64,000 nt of DNA from Microtetraspora glauca (GTDB taxonomy: Bacteria > Actinomycetota > Actinomycetes > Streptosporangiales > Streptosporangiaceae): assembly GCA_001570385.1 (NCBI GenBank), contig BBYL01000017.1, positions 211,970 through 275,969 on the forward strand, given 5' to 3'. A program made the translations under genes and the position numbers. Shown in pieces: positions 32,737 to 42,495 of this stretch. Within the stretch, counting starts at the first letter, position 1. Each line of letters opens with the position of its first letter. The notes under the pieces are model-generated. The model made no database searches, was not told where the DNA came from, and saw only the letters and a program-made list of their open reading frames with translations.

Positions 32737-34413
32737 TTAGCGGACGCGCCCCATGAGGAGGCGGGTCAGGAGAAGATGCCCGCTCGCGCCCCCCGACGCC
32801 ATCGGGGTGACGGGACGGGGCTCGATCACGCCCTGGCAGGCGGCGTCGACACCCTGGCCGATCCTCCTCGGCGGCGTGGTCGCGTCGCGCAGGTAGGCGG
32901 CGAGGAACCGGTCGGCGCAGGCGTTCCCGGCCAGCGCCACACCGTGGTCGCCGCCCGGCACGGTGACCAGCCGCGAGGTCGGGAACAGGTCCCGGACGCG
33001 AAGCGCCCCCTGGTACGGCGTGGCCGCGTCGTGCCGGGCCTGGATCAGCAGGACCGGCGGCAGCTTCGCGGTCCCCACCGCGGGGGGAGTACCGCCGCGC
33101 TCGGCCCAGAACGCGCACGGCGCGTTGTAGACGGCGTTCGGCCAGGCGAGGAACGGCGCGCGAGCGGCGACCTTGGTGGTGTCGGCGTGCCAGCGGGTCC
33201 AGTCACGGGGCCACGCGGCGTCGCGGCACTGGACACCCAGGTAGACGGCGTAGCTGTTCTCCTCCGCGGCGCCGGTCTCCGCCAGGTTGTGGTACGCCGC
33301 GACGAGCCCTGCGGTGTCGCCCTTCTTGACGTAGTCCGCGAACGCCTGGGCGAGCCTCGGCCACACGGCGCTGGAGTAGCCGCCGACGGTGTAGACGTCG
33401 TCCAGCTCGCTCGGCCCGACGACGCCGCCCGCGGGACGGCTCCTGAGCCGGGAGCGCATGGAGTACCACGCGAAACCGAGCCCGGACCTGGTGCGTCCCA
33501 GGCCGTACACGTCGTCGTGCCGCGCGATCCAGTCGAGGAAGGCCTGGTGGCGCTGGTCGAACGCGTAGTCCTGCGCGATGTTCACGTCGTACCACACGCC
33601 CGCGGGATCGACCACGCTGTCGAGCACCAGCCGCCGGACCCGCTGGGGGAAGAGCGTCGCGTAGACGGCCCCCAGGTACGTCCCGTACGAATAACCCAGG
33701 TAGCTGATCTTCTCCTCACCGAGGGCGCCGCGGATCTCGTCCATGTCGCGTGCCGAGTTCTCGGTCGTGAGGTAGGGCAGGAACCAGGCCCACCGGTTAC
33801 CGCATCCTTCGGCGTACTCCCGGGCCCGGCCGACCAGCGCCCGCTCCTCGGCGCCGTCACGCGGCACGTTGTCCGCCCGGGGCGCCGCGAAGTAGCTCTC
33901 GGCGTCCACACAGCTGACGGCGGGCTCGCTGGAACCGACCCCGCGCGGATCGAAACCGATCACGTCGTAGCGGGCGGCGACGTCCGCCGGCAGCGAGGCC
34001 GCGACGAACCTGGCCAGCGCGCGTCCCGAGGCGCCGGGGCCGCCCGGGTTGACGAGCATCACGCCGAGATGGTTGCCGTCGCGGGGGGCCGTCCCCTTGA
34101 TCCGGTTGAGCGCCAGCGAGATCTGCTGACCCTCCGGCACCGTGTAGTCGAGGGGCACCCGCAGGGTGCCGCACTCGACCTGGCCGACCGGCGCCTGCCG
34201 CCGCGCGGCCACGGGGCGGGTGACATGCCTGCCCGCGTCGCCGATCTTGTCGAGCGCGGAGCCGAGCGCGCCGGTCTGTGGCCGGGCCTCCTCGCAGGGA
34301 CCCCAGCTGACCGCTCCCGGCACCGTCCCCGGCCGGGCGTTCGCCACTCCGGCCCCACCCACTGCGGCGCCGAGCACCGTCATGCCCGCGACCACCCCGA
34401 TGATCCGCTTCAC
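32737..34413 (-). CDS. Secreted alpha/beta hydrolase, tripeptidyl aminopeptidase-like
   Basis: This 558-residue exported hydrolase is of peptidase family S33 (SlpD/SlpE type in Streptomyces). A signal peptide (KRIIGVVAGMTVLGAAVGGA) ends near ANA. The nucleophile elbow GYSYG lies near residue 236, the oxyanion region reads VNPGGPGASG, and ARHDAATP (Asp) and GGDHGVAL (His) lie near the end. It trims N-terminal peptides in the extracellular space. GTG 34413 is supported by AGGGAG 7 bases upstream. The gene lies between ispG and the DUF4081 gene, which are usually direct neighbours. Confidence 0.85.
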   Translation of the reverse strand: MKRIIGVVAGMTVLGAAVGGAGVANARPGTVPGAVSWGPCEEARPQTGALGSALDKIGDAGRHVTRPVAARRQAPVGQVECGTLRVPLDYTVPEGQQISLALNRIKGTAPRDGNHLGVMLVNPGGPGASGRALARFVAASLPADVAARYDVIGFDPRGVGSSEPAVSCVDAESYFAAPRADNVPRDGAEERALVGRAREYAEGCGNRWAWFLPYLTTENSARDMDEIRGALGEEKISYLGYSYGTYLGAVYATLFPQRVRRLVLDSVVDPAGVWYDVNIAQDYAFDQRHQAFLDWIARHDDVYGLGRTRSGLGFAWYSMRSRLRSRPAGGVVGPSELDDVYTVGGYSSAVWPRLAQAFADYVKKGDTAGLVAAYHNLAETGAAEENSYAVYLGVQCRDAAWPRDWTRWHADTTKVAARAPFLAWPNAVYNAPCAFWAERGGTPPAVGTAKLPPVLLIQARHDAATPYQGALRVRDLFPTSRLVTVPGGDHGVALAGNACADRFLAAYLRDATTPPRRIGQGVDAACQGVIEPRPVTPMASGGASGHLLLTRLLMGRVR

Positions 34414-34530
34414 CCGCACGCTCCCTCTGCTCAACGGCAGAGGCAAGCTTCGCCTGCGTCAGCGCACGATCACGCTGCGCATCCGAGGATGCCTGTCATT
34501 GTGTAGCCGAGACCTTGCGGTGTGTAATCG

Positions 34531-35694
<1,164 letters not shown>

Positions 35695-36059
35695 TTCAGC
35701 ACCTTGGGTTGGCTGGGCGATGGCCCCGTACGGGCTCTCCCAGTCTAGGGAGTCCCGCCAAGATCTCTGGCCGGGTGGCCTATATGTCCCGCAGTACGAC
35801 GATCCCCATCAATGAAGGTTTCATCGCCCAGCGGTGGCGGACGATGACCTGACGTGCGCGGACGCGGACCGGACGGCCCGGCGGCCGCCGCCTCCCTGGG
35901 CAGGCGCGGCGGACCGGGTTAGCGTCGGGAACGCGTGAGCGCTTACGCGCAAATGGTCGGTACGTCAGCGGCTGTCCCCCGGGCCGACGGGCTTCGCATC
36001 GTCGGCGGTGCCGTGCTGCACCACGAGTGCGCAGCCATGACCACGCGAAAGGGTAGCCC
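35695..36059. other. 365-base gap between ispG and the LPMO gene
   Basis: No gene is visible here. The left end should hold the ispG promoter (an AGTCTA/TAGACT -10-like element at 35745-35750). The right half holds the LacI-type operator of the LPMO gene. I found no trace of the site-2 protease gene that usually lies between dxr and ispG. Confidence 0.6.
35932..35949. promoter_or_regulatory. LacI-type operator upstream of the LPMO gene
   Basis: CGCGTGAGCGCTTACGCG is an 18-base near-perfect palindrome around AGCGCT with one mismatched pair, 111 bases before the LPMO start. It has the shape of LacI-family sites; the cellulose regulator CebR uses an AGCGCT core. The regulator is not in the window. 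Confidence 0.55.
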
Positions 36060-37202
36060 GTGGGAAGACCACGAAGAACAACGTCACGAATGACGATCGC
36101 CACCATCGTCGCCGCCCTGTCCGCCCTCGTCGCCGCCGTGCTCGTCGCCACCCCGGCGTCGGCGCACGGCGCTCCGATGACGCCGGGCAGCCGCACCTAC
36201 CTGTGCTGGAAGGACGGCCTCACGGCGAACGGCGCGATCGTCCCCAACAACCCGGCCTGCGCGGCGGCGGTCGCCCAGAGCGGGACGAACTCGCTCTACA
36301 ACTGGTTCGCCGTGCTGCGCTCGGACGGCGCCGGCCGCATGTCGGGCTTCATCCCGGACGGCAAGCTGTGCAGCGGCGCGGCGGTCGTCTACGACTTCAG
36401 CGGCTTCGACCTGGCCCGCGACGACTGGCCGGTGACGCACCTGACCTCCGGGGCGTCCATCCAGTTCAAGTACAACAAGTGGGCGGCCCACCCCGGCACG
36501 TTCCGCTCGTACATCACCAAGGACTCGTGGAGCCCGACCCGGGCGCTCGCCTGGAGCGACCTCGAGTCCACGCCCTTCGACAGCGTCACCGACCCGACGA
36601 GCGTCGGCTCCCCCGGCAACGAGAACGCCTACTACTACTGGAACGCCACGCTGCCGTCGGGCAAGAGCGGCCGCCACATCATCTACACCGTGTGGCAGCG
36701 TTCCGACAGCAACGAGACCTTCTACAGCTGCTCCGACGTCGTGTTCGACGGCGGCTCCGGCCAGGTGACCGGGGTGGGACCGGGCGGCTCGTCGCCCTCC
36801 CCCAGCCCGTCGGCGAGCCCGTCGGCCAGTCCGTCGGCCAGTCCTTCCGTCAGCCCGTCCGCGTCGCCGAGCCCCTCGGCCTCGCCGGGCGGCAGCCGCG
36901 GATGCGTGGCCACGTACACGATCGCCGGCCAGTGGCAGGGCGGCTTCCAGGGTGAGGTGACGGTGCGCAACGCCGGAACCGCGTCCATCGGCGGCTGGAC
37001 GGTCGGCTGGACGTTCCCGAACGGCCAGACCATCACCCAGGTCTGGAACGGCACCGGCACCCAGACGGGCAGCTCGGTGACGGTGAAGAACGTGAGCTAC
37101 AACGGCAGCCTGGCACCGAACGCCTCGACGACGTTCGGCTTCCTGGCGAACTCGTCCGGCGCCAACGGCGCTCCCGCGAGCGTCGCCTGCTCCGCGACCT
37201 GA
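36060..37202 (+). CDS. AA10 lytic polysaccharide monooxygenase with CBM2
   Basis: This 380-residue secreted copper enzyme cuts cellulose or chitin chains oxidatively. The signal peptide ends ATPASA, leaving His36 as the mature N-terminus (HGAPMTPGSRTYLCW), one arm of the copper brace. The second His is in KWAAHPGTF. NETFYSCSDVVF closes the catalytic domain near residue 230. A Ser-Pro linker (SPSASPSASPS and similar) leads to a CBM2 (WTVGWTFPNGQTITQVWNGT) that binds cellulose. The sequence resembles cellulose-active Streptomyces enzymes. It lies alone between dxr and ispG on the opposite strand. GTG 36060 or ATG 36090 may be the start. Confidence 0.93.
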   Translation: MGRPRRTTSRMTIATIVAALSALVAAVLVATPASAHGAPMTPGSRTYLCWKDGLTANGAIVPNNPACAAAVAQSGTNSLYNWFAVLRSDGAGRMSGFIPDGKLCSGAAVVYDFSGFDLARDDWPVTHLTSGASIQFKYNKWAAHPGTFRSYITKDSWSPTRALAWSDLESTPFDSVTDPTSVGSPGNENAYYYWNATLPSGKSGRHIIYTVWQRSDSNETFYSCSDVVFDGGSGQVTGVGPGGSSPSPSPSASPSASPSASPSVSPSASPSPSASPGGSRGCVATYTIAGQWQGGFQGEVTVRNAGTASIGGWTVGWTFPNGQTITQVWNGTGTQTGSSVTVKNVSYNGSLAPNASTTFGFLANSSGANGAPASVACSAT

Positions 37203-37285
37203 TCCACCTGACCGATCACGTCGTACGGATCCGGGACGGGCGCCACACCCGTCCCGGGTCCCTCGGGGCCCTCGGCTCGGCGGCG

Positions 37286-38494
37286 TCAGGCCGTCAGCTC
37301 CGCGGCCCGGGACCGGGCCCACTCGTCCGCCGCCAGCACTTCCTCGACCGTGGACGCCTGGCTGGTCACGTGCTCGGACACCACCTGGGCGACGGTGTCC
37401 ACGATGCCGGGGAACGGCAGGGCGCCCTTCATGAACGCCTCCACGCAGACCTCGTTGGCCGCGTTGTAGACGGCGGGGGCCGTGCCGCCCTGGGTGCCGA
37501 CGTGCCGGGCCAGCGAGACGGACGGGAACGCCTCGTCGTCGAGCGGCTCGAAGGTCCAGGTGTGCGCCTGGGTCCAGTCGACCGGGGACGCGGCGCCGGG
37601 GATCCGCTCGGGATAGCCGAGGGCAAGGGAGATCGGCAGCCGCATGTCGGGCGGGCTCGCCTGCGCGATCGTCGAGCCGTCCACGAACTCCACCATCGAG
37701 TGGATCACGGACTGCGGGTGCACCACGACCTCGATCCGGTCGAACCCGATGTCGAAGAGCAGGTGCGCCTCGATCACCTCCAGGCCCTTGTTGACCAGGG
37801 TCGCCGAGTTGATCGTGATCACCGGCCCCATGTTCCAGGTCGGGTGGGCGAGCGCCATCTCGGGGGTGACGTCCCACAGGTCCACGCGCCGCCTGCCACG
37901 GAACGGCCCGCCGCTCGCGGTGACGACGAGCCGCTGCACGGCCCGCGCGTCGGCGCCCGAGGGGCTCGCCGCCCACAGGCACTGCGCGAGCGCGGAATGC
38001 TCCGAATCCACCGGCAGGATCTGGCCCGGCTTGGCCAGCCGCTTGACGAGCGGCCCGCCGATGATGAGCGACTCCTTGTTGGCCAGGGCGAGGTCCCGGC
38101 CCGCCTCCAGCGCGGCGAGCGTCGAGGTGAGGCCGAGCGCTCCGGTGATGCCGTTCAGCACGATCGGCCCGTTCCCCGCGTCGGTGCCGCCGCCGGACGG
38201 CCACGCGGCGACCTCGGCGACTCCCTCGGCGCCCGCGAGGACCACGGGCGCCGCGCCGTGCGCGGCCAGTGCCTCCTTCAGCGCCGGTACGGCCGACTCG
38301 TCCGCGACGGCCACGGCCTCGGCCCGGAACTCGGCGGCCTGGCGGGCGAGCAGGTCGACCCGGCCGCCTCCCGCGGCGAGCGCGGCGATCCGGAGCCGCT
38401 CGGGATTCCGGGCGATGACGTCGAGCGCCTGGGTGCCGATGGAGCCGGTGGAGCCGAGGAGGACGATGGAGCGCGGGCTGGATTCTGGAGTCAT
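37286..38494 (-). CDS. dxr: 1-deoxy-D-xylulose-5-phosphate reductoisomerase
   Basis: This 402-residue enzyme catalyses the second step of the MEP pathway and makes methylerythritol 4-phosphate with NADPH and a divalent metal. LLGSTGSIGTQALDVI at residues 12-27 is the NADPH site. ALANKESLI with its Lys and PVDSEHSALAQCL with the metal-binding Asp-Ser-Glu follow, and TWNMGPVITINSATLVNKGLE carries substrate contacts. Length and motifs are complete. In most actinobacteria dxr is followed by the site-2 protease gene and then ispG. Here an LPMO gene is in that position. Confidence 0.95.
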   Translation of the reverse strand: MTPESSPRSIVLLGSTGSIGTQALDVIARNPERLRIAALAAGGGRVDLLARQAAEFRAEAVAVADESAVPALKEALAAHGAAPVVLAGAEGVAEVAAWPSGGGTDAGNGPIVLNGITGALGLTSTLAALEAGRDLALANKESLIIGGPLVKRLAKPGQILPVDSEHSALAQCLWAASPSGADARAVQRLVVTASGGPFRGRRRVDLWDVTPEMALAHPTWNMGPVITINSATLVNKGLEVIEAHLLFDIGFDRIEVVVHPQSVIHSMVEFVDGSTIAQASPPDMRLPISLALGYPERIPGAASPVDWTQAHTWTFEPLDDEAFPSVSLARHVGTQGGTAPAVYNAANEVCVEAFMKGALPFPGIVDTVAQVVSEHVTSQASTVEEVLAADEWARSRAAELTA

Positions 38495-38614
38495 CGTCCC
38501 ATTGTCTCGCTACGACGGCCGCCTGGGACGGCAGGGGAACCGAGTCGGTGCGGCACGACGTGATTCACCAAAAGTAGCGGCGAGAATACTTTGCGTCGTG
38601 CAAAATCGCATTCC

Positions 38615-39622
38615 ATGACCCCGAGCCTCCTTGTGTTTACCGCTTCCGCCCTGGTCGCCGAACTCCTTGGAGCGCCCGCGCCGGGGAGTCCTCCCGCCGA
38701 CGTCGTCGAGCACACGGCCGCCGCGGCGGCCGCCGCGTACTGGACGCCGGAGCGGATGGCCCGCGCGCTTCCGCTCGACCTGGTCACCACCGTCAAGCGG
38801 GTGGGCGGGCTCGCGGAGCGGCTCGTCGCGCCGCGCGCCGTGCCGATCAGAGCCCCGCGTCCGCTTTCCGTCGACCAGCACGCGATCGCCCGGCGGCCCG
38901 CCGCGCCCCCCGGGGCGGCGGCCAGAACGGTGGACACGGTGACGAGCGGCTCCCGATGGACCGGCGGCGGCGCCGTCGGGGCGACCGTCGGCCGGGTCTT
39001 CCTCACCTTGAACGGCGTCGACTTCGTCTGCTCGGGGACCGCCGTGCGCAGCACCAACAAGGACGTCGTGGCGACCGCCGGCCACTGCGTCAAGGACGGC
39101 ACCGGCGCCTGGGCGAACAACTGGACGTTCGTCCCCGGCTACGAGTCGGGACGCCAGCCGTACGGCAGCTACCCGGCGCGGCGCATGTTCGTCGCCGGGC
39201 CGTGGGCGCGCGACGCGGACGACAGTTTCGACGTGGGCATGGTCGCGGTGACCGACAGCGGCGGGCGGCACCTCTCCGACGCCGTGGGGGCGCACGCGAT
39301 CGGCTTCAACGGCACGCGCGGCCAGCAGACGTACGCGTTCGGCTTCCCCGCCGACCCGCCTTACAACGGCGACCACCTGCTGTACTGCGCGGGCCGGCCG
39401 CACGACGATCCGTACAAGAAGACCCAGGACCAGGGACTGGGGTGCGATCTCACCGCCGGGGCGAGCGGCGGGCCCTGGTTCAGCGGCTTCGACGCCGCCA
39501 CCGGCCAGGGCCTCCTGACCTCGGTGAGCAGCTTCAAATACAGCAACGACGACGGCAGCATGTACGGCCCCTACTTCGGGGACGCGGTCAAGCAGGTCTA
39601 CGACACCGCCCAGCAGTCGTAA
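38615..39622 (+). CDS. Secreted trypsin-like serine peptidase
   Basis: This 335-residue exported protease has a hydrophobic signal segment (SLLVFTASALVAELLG) and a pro-region of about 100 residues. The chymotrypsin-fold triad follows: His in ATAGHCVKDG, Asp in DSFDVGMVAV and Ser in GASGGPWFSG. It is most like the secreted V8/glutamyl-endopeptidase-type actinomycete proteins. It acts outside the cell after removal of the pro-region. ATG 38615 lacks a ribosome site. TTG 38591 is an alternative start and would give a longer basic N-terminus. It is divergent from dxr. Confidence 0.82.
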   Translation: MTPSLLVFTASALVAELLGAPAPGSPPADVVEHTAAAAAAAYWTPERMARALPLDLVTTVKRVGGLAERLVAPRAVPIRAPRPLSVDQHAIARRPAAPPGAAARTVDTVTSGSRWTGGGAVGATVGRVFLTLNGVDFVCSGTAVRSTNKDVVATAGHCVKDGTGAWANNWTFVPGYESGRQPYGSYPARRMFVAGPWARDADDSFDVGMVAVTDSGGRHLSDAVGAHAIGFNGTRGQQTYAFGFPADPPYNGDHLLYCAGRPHDDPYKKTQDQGLGCDLTAGASGGPWFSGFDAATGQGLLTSVSSFKYSNDDGSMYGPYFGDAVKQVYDTAQQS

Positions 39623-39658
39623 CACGCACGAAACCAGCGCATCGCTACCTTTCTCAGC

Positions 39659-40111
39659 ATGGTGATGCGACTGACACGTGCTGACTCGACCGACCCGCTC
39701 GTCGTCGAACTGTGCGCCGCTCAGCAGGCGGAACTGGCCGGTCGGGAAACGGAACGGGACATCGTGCACGAAGCACCCAAGCACCTCGACCCGCGCATCG
39801 CGTTCGTGCTGGCGTGGTGGGACGAGGCGGCGATCGGGTGCGCGGGACTGCAGCCGCTCGAGCCCGGCGTCGGAGAGGTCAAACGGATGTACGTGCGCCC
39901 CACGCACCGCGGGCGCGGCGTGTCCCGGGCGCTGCTCGCCGAGATCGAGCGGATCGCGCAGGAGGACGACCTGGCCACCCTGCGCCTGGAGACCGGGCGG
40001 ATCTTCGTGGAGGCCATCGGCCTCTACACCTCCAGCGGGTACGCGAGCATCCCCCGTTTCGGGGCGTACGCGGACCTGCCGGAGAGCGTCTGCTTCGAGA
40101 AGATCCTCTAG
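39659..40111 (+). CDS. GNAT-family N-acetyltransferase
   Basis: This 150-residue single-domain acetyltransferase has LAWWDEAAIGCAGLQPLEPG, then VKRMYVRPTHRGRGVSRALL (acetyl-CoA-binding turn RGRGVS near residue 84), and IGLYTSSGYASIPRFG near the end. The layout matches small-molecule GNATs such as those acting on amino acids or antibiotics. The first ATG has no ribosome site, but a TACCTT -10-like element ends about 7 bases before it, so a leaderless message is possible. It converges with the aldehyde dehydrogenase gene. The substrate is unknown. Confidence 0.8.
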   Translation: MVMRLTRADSTDPLVVELCAAQQAELAGRETERDIVHEAPKHLDPRIAFVLAWWDEAAIGCAGLQPLEPGVGEVKRMYVRPTHRGRGVSRALLAEIERIAQEDDLATLRLETGRIFVEAIGLYTSSGYASIPRFGAYADLPESVCFEKIL

Positions 40112-40141
40112 TCTTCCAGGCGCTCGGGCGGCCTGATCAGA

Positions 40142-41590
40142 TCAGAGGGTCAGGCCGGTGAGGACCATGACCTTCTCGTAGGTGAAGTCGTTCATCGCCG
40201 AGAGCAGGCCCTCACGGCCGACTCCGGACTGCTTCACACCGCCGTACGGCATCTGGTCGGCGCGGAACGACGGGACGTCGCCGATGATCACGCCGCCGAC
40301 CTCCAGCTCCCGGTTGGCCCGGAACGCGATGTCGAGGTCACGGGTGAAGACGCCCGCCTGCAGGCCGTACTTGGAGTCGTTGACCGCGGCGAACGCCTCG
40401 TCGACGGACGCCACCGGCTGGATGATCATTACGGGGCCGAAGACCTCCTCGCAGGCCAGCTTGGCGTCCGCGGGGACGTCGGCGAGCACGGTCGGGGCGA
40501 CCGCCGCGCCGTCCCTGGTGCCGCCGGCCAGCACGCGGGCGCCGGCCTCGACGGCCTCCTTCACCCACTGCTCGACGCGCTCGGCCGCCGCGACCGACAC
40601 GAGCGGGCCGACCTGGGTCTTCTCGTCGGACGGGTCACCGGTGACGAGGGCGTCGACGGCGGCGAGGAGCTTCTCGGTGAAGCGCTCGCGCACCGACTCC
40701 TCGACGATCACGCGCTGCACGGAGATGCAGCTCTGCCCGGCCTGGTAGTTGGAGAACAGGGCCACCCGCGCGGCCGCCCAGTCCAGGTCGGCGTCGGCCA
40801 GCACGACGGCCGCGCCGTTGCCGCCGAGTTCCAGCGTGACGTGCTTGCGCGGGACCTGGTCCATGAGGGCGTACCCGACGGGGCCGGATCCGGTGAACGA
40901 GACCACCGGCAGGCGGGGGTCCTCGACGAGCGCGCCGGCGCGGTCGTTCGGCACGGGAAGCACGGAGAACATGCCCTCGGGCAGGTTCGTCTCGGCCAGG
41001 ATCTCGCCGAGCACCAGCGCCGACAGCGGCGTCGCCGGGGCGGGCTTGACGATGACCGGGGCGCCGACGGCGATGGCCGGGGCGACCTTGTGGGCGACCA
41101 GGTTCAGCGGGAAGTTGAAGGGCGTGATCGCGAGCACCGGCCCGTGCGGCACACGGGAGATGTAGGCGAGGCGTCCCTGGGCGGCGGGCTCGGTGTCGAG
41201 CCGCTGGACCGCGCCGCTGAACCGGCGGGTCTCCTCGGCGGCGAACCGGAACGTGGAGATCGCCCGGTTGACCTCGCCGCGCGCCCAGAAGACGGGCTTG
41301 CCGTTCTCACCGCTGATCAGCTGTGCGATCTCCTCCGCGCGCTCGGCGAGGCGGCGGGCGACGTGGCCGAGCGCCTCGGCCCGGACGTGGATCGGCAGCG
41401 CGGCGGCCTGCTTGCGCACGGCGTCCGCGGCGGCGACGGCCTGCTCGACCTGCTCGGCCGTCGGGACGGAGTAGACGCCGACGACGCGGCCGTCGTGAGA
41501 GTTGGTCACCGCCAGCTCGGCGTCTCCCGTCGCGGGACGACCGGCCAGCCAGAAGGGGATCGGTGATGGGGCGTTTGCGCTGCGGTCCAT
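40142..41590 (-). CDS. NAD(P)-dependent aldehyde dehydrogenase
   Basis: This 482-residue aldehyde dehydrogenase has its catalytic Cys at 288 (QAGQSCIS), Glu254 in VTLELGGNG, and the cofactor contact PFNFPLNLVAHKVAPA at 157-172. Members of this branch oxidise small semialdehydes or lactaldehyde-type substrates. With a PucR regulator and gabT close by, oxidation of succinate semialdehyde or 4-aminobutyraldehyde is the likely role. The neighbour on its upstream side is a divergent TetR gene that may control it. ATG 41590 is chosen by alignment with the usual start; the upstream region has weak ribosome signals. Confidence 0.83.
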   Translation of the reverse strand: MDRSANAPSPIPFWLAGRPATGDAELAVTNSHDGRVVGVYSVPTAEQVEQAVAAADAVRKQAAALPIHVRAEALGHVARRLAERAEEIAQLISGENGKPVFWARGEVNRAISTFRFAAEETRRFSGAVQRLDTEPAAQGRLAYISRVPHGPVLAITPFNFPLNLVAHKVAPAIAVGAPVIVKPAPATPLSALVLGEILAETNLPEGMFSVLPVPNDRAGALVEDPRLPVVSFTGSGPVGYALMDQVPRKHVTLELGGNGAAVVLADADLDWAAARVALFSNYQAGQSCISVQRVIVEESVRERFTEKLLAAVDALVTGDPSDEKTQVGPLVSVAAAERVEQWVKEAVEAGARVLAGGTRDGAAVAPTVLADVPADAKLACEEVFGPVMIIQPVASVDEAFAAVNDSKYGLQAGVFTRDLDIAFRANRELEVGGVIIGDVPSFRADQMPYGGVKQSGVGREGLLSAMNDFTYEKVMVLTGLTL

Positions 41591-41829
41591 GTCTCTGACG
41601 CTATGCCACCTGGTCAGGGGCGGCCTTACTCCGGGGCGCACAATCACCGGACGGCGACTGGCCAATGTGGACAACTCTGCCGTTCCCACCATGTCGTTGC
41701 CACGCTATGTCACAGATATGGCGCGATTTCGTGATGAATTCAGTTTCGGAGCGGTTTGAAAGTGCAATCACGTGGTTAAGTCTCAACCGGGTCAGTCACG
41801 GACCCCTTCGATGGAAGGGCTCGTCGCTC

Positions 41830-42480
41830 ATGGGTACGCCGGCGCCTTTGGGACTTCAGGGCGCCTACGCGCTCGGGCAGCGCAGTAGCAACGACGAGCT
41901 CCGCACCCGGCTCCTCGACGTCGCGAGCGAACTTCTCGCCACCGCGGGCCCGGAGAGCCTCACCGTCCGCAGGATCGCGACGGAGGCCGGCTGCTCGACG
42001 ACCGTGATCTACACGATGTTCGGCAGCAAGGAAGGTCTGGCCGAGGCTCTCTATCTCGAAGGCTTCGAGCGCGTCCGCCGCCGCCTGGCCGCCGTTCCCC
42101 CGCGCAGCGATCCGTTCGAATACCTCACCGCGCTCGGGCCCGCGTACCGGGAGGCCGCGCTCGCCGACCCCGGCTACTACAGCCTGATGTTCGAGCAGGC
42201 GATCCCCGGTTTCGTGCCGAGCGAGCGGGCGAGGACGCTGGCCCGCGCCGCGTTGAACATCCTCGACCGGGTGATCGCGGACTGCATCTCGGCCGGTTAT
42301 CTCGTGCCCACCCAGCCCAGGAAGATCGCCGACGCGCTGTGGGCCGCGGCGCAGGGCGCGCTCAGCCTGGAACGTGCCGGGCACCTGCCCGACGACAAGA
42401 CGTACGACACCGTGACCACCGCCACGATCTGCTGCTTCCTGGCGCCGAGGAACACCCAGGCCGCCCGGCCACAGTCGTGA
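41830..42480 (+). CDS. TetR-family transcriptional regulator
   Basis: This 216-residue regulator has TetR_N at about residues 22-70 (DELRTRLLDVASELLATAG, VRRIATEAGCSTTVIYTMFG, SKEGLAEALYLEGF). The C-terminal part (AGYLVPTQPRKIADALWAAAQG) is the TetR_C/WHG type ligand domain. It is divergent from the aldehyde dehydrogenase and convergent with the PucR gene. It probably represses the aldehyde dehydrogenase; the ligand is unknown. GGAAGG lies 11 bases before the ATG. The 239 bases between it and the dehydrogenase hold the promoters, with no clear palindrome. Confidence 0.83.
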   Translation: MGTPAPLGLQGAYALGQRSSNDELRTRLLDVASELLATAGPESLTVRRIATEAGCSTTVIYTMFGSKEGLAEALYLEGFERVRRRLAAVPPRSDPFEYLTALGPAYREAALADPGYYSLMFEQAIPGFVPSERARTLARAALNILDRVIADCISAGYLVPTQPRKIADALWAAAQGALSLERAGHLPDDKTYDTVTTATICCFLAPRNTQAARPQS

Positions 42481-42495
42481 GACGCGACGGATCCG

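Noticed and set aside
32011..34506. Plus-strand frame of about 830 codons.
   Set aside because: It lies opposite the DUF4081 and secreted hydrolase genes; composition is that of an antisense shadow.
36084..38204. Minus-strand frame of about 700 codons across the LPMO and dxr genes, a possible site-2 protease.
   Set aside because: Its translation has no HExxH motif or membrane helices and is the shadow of two clear genes.
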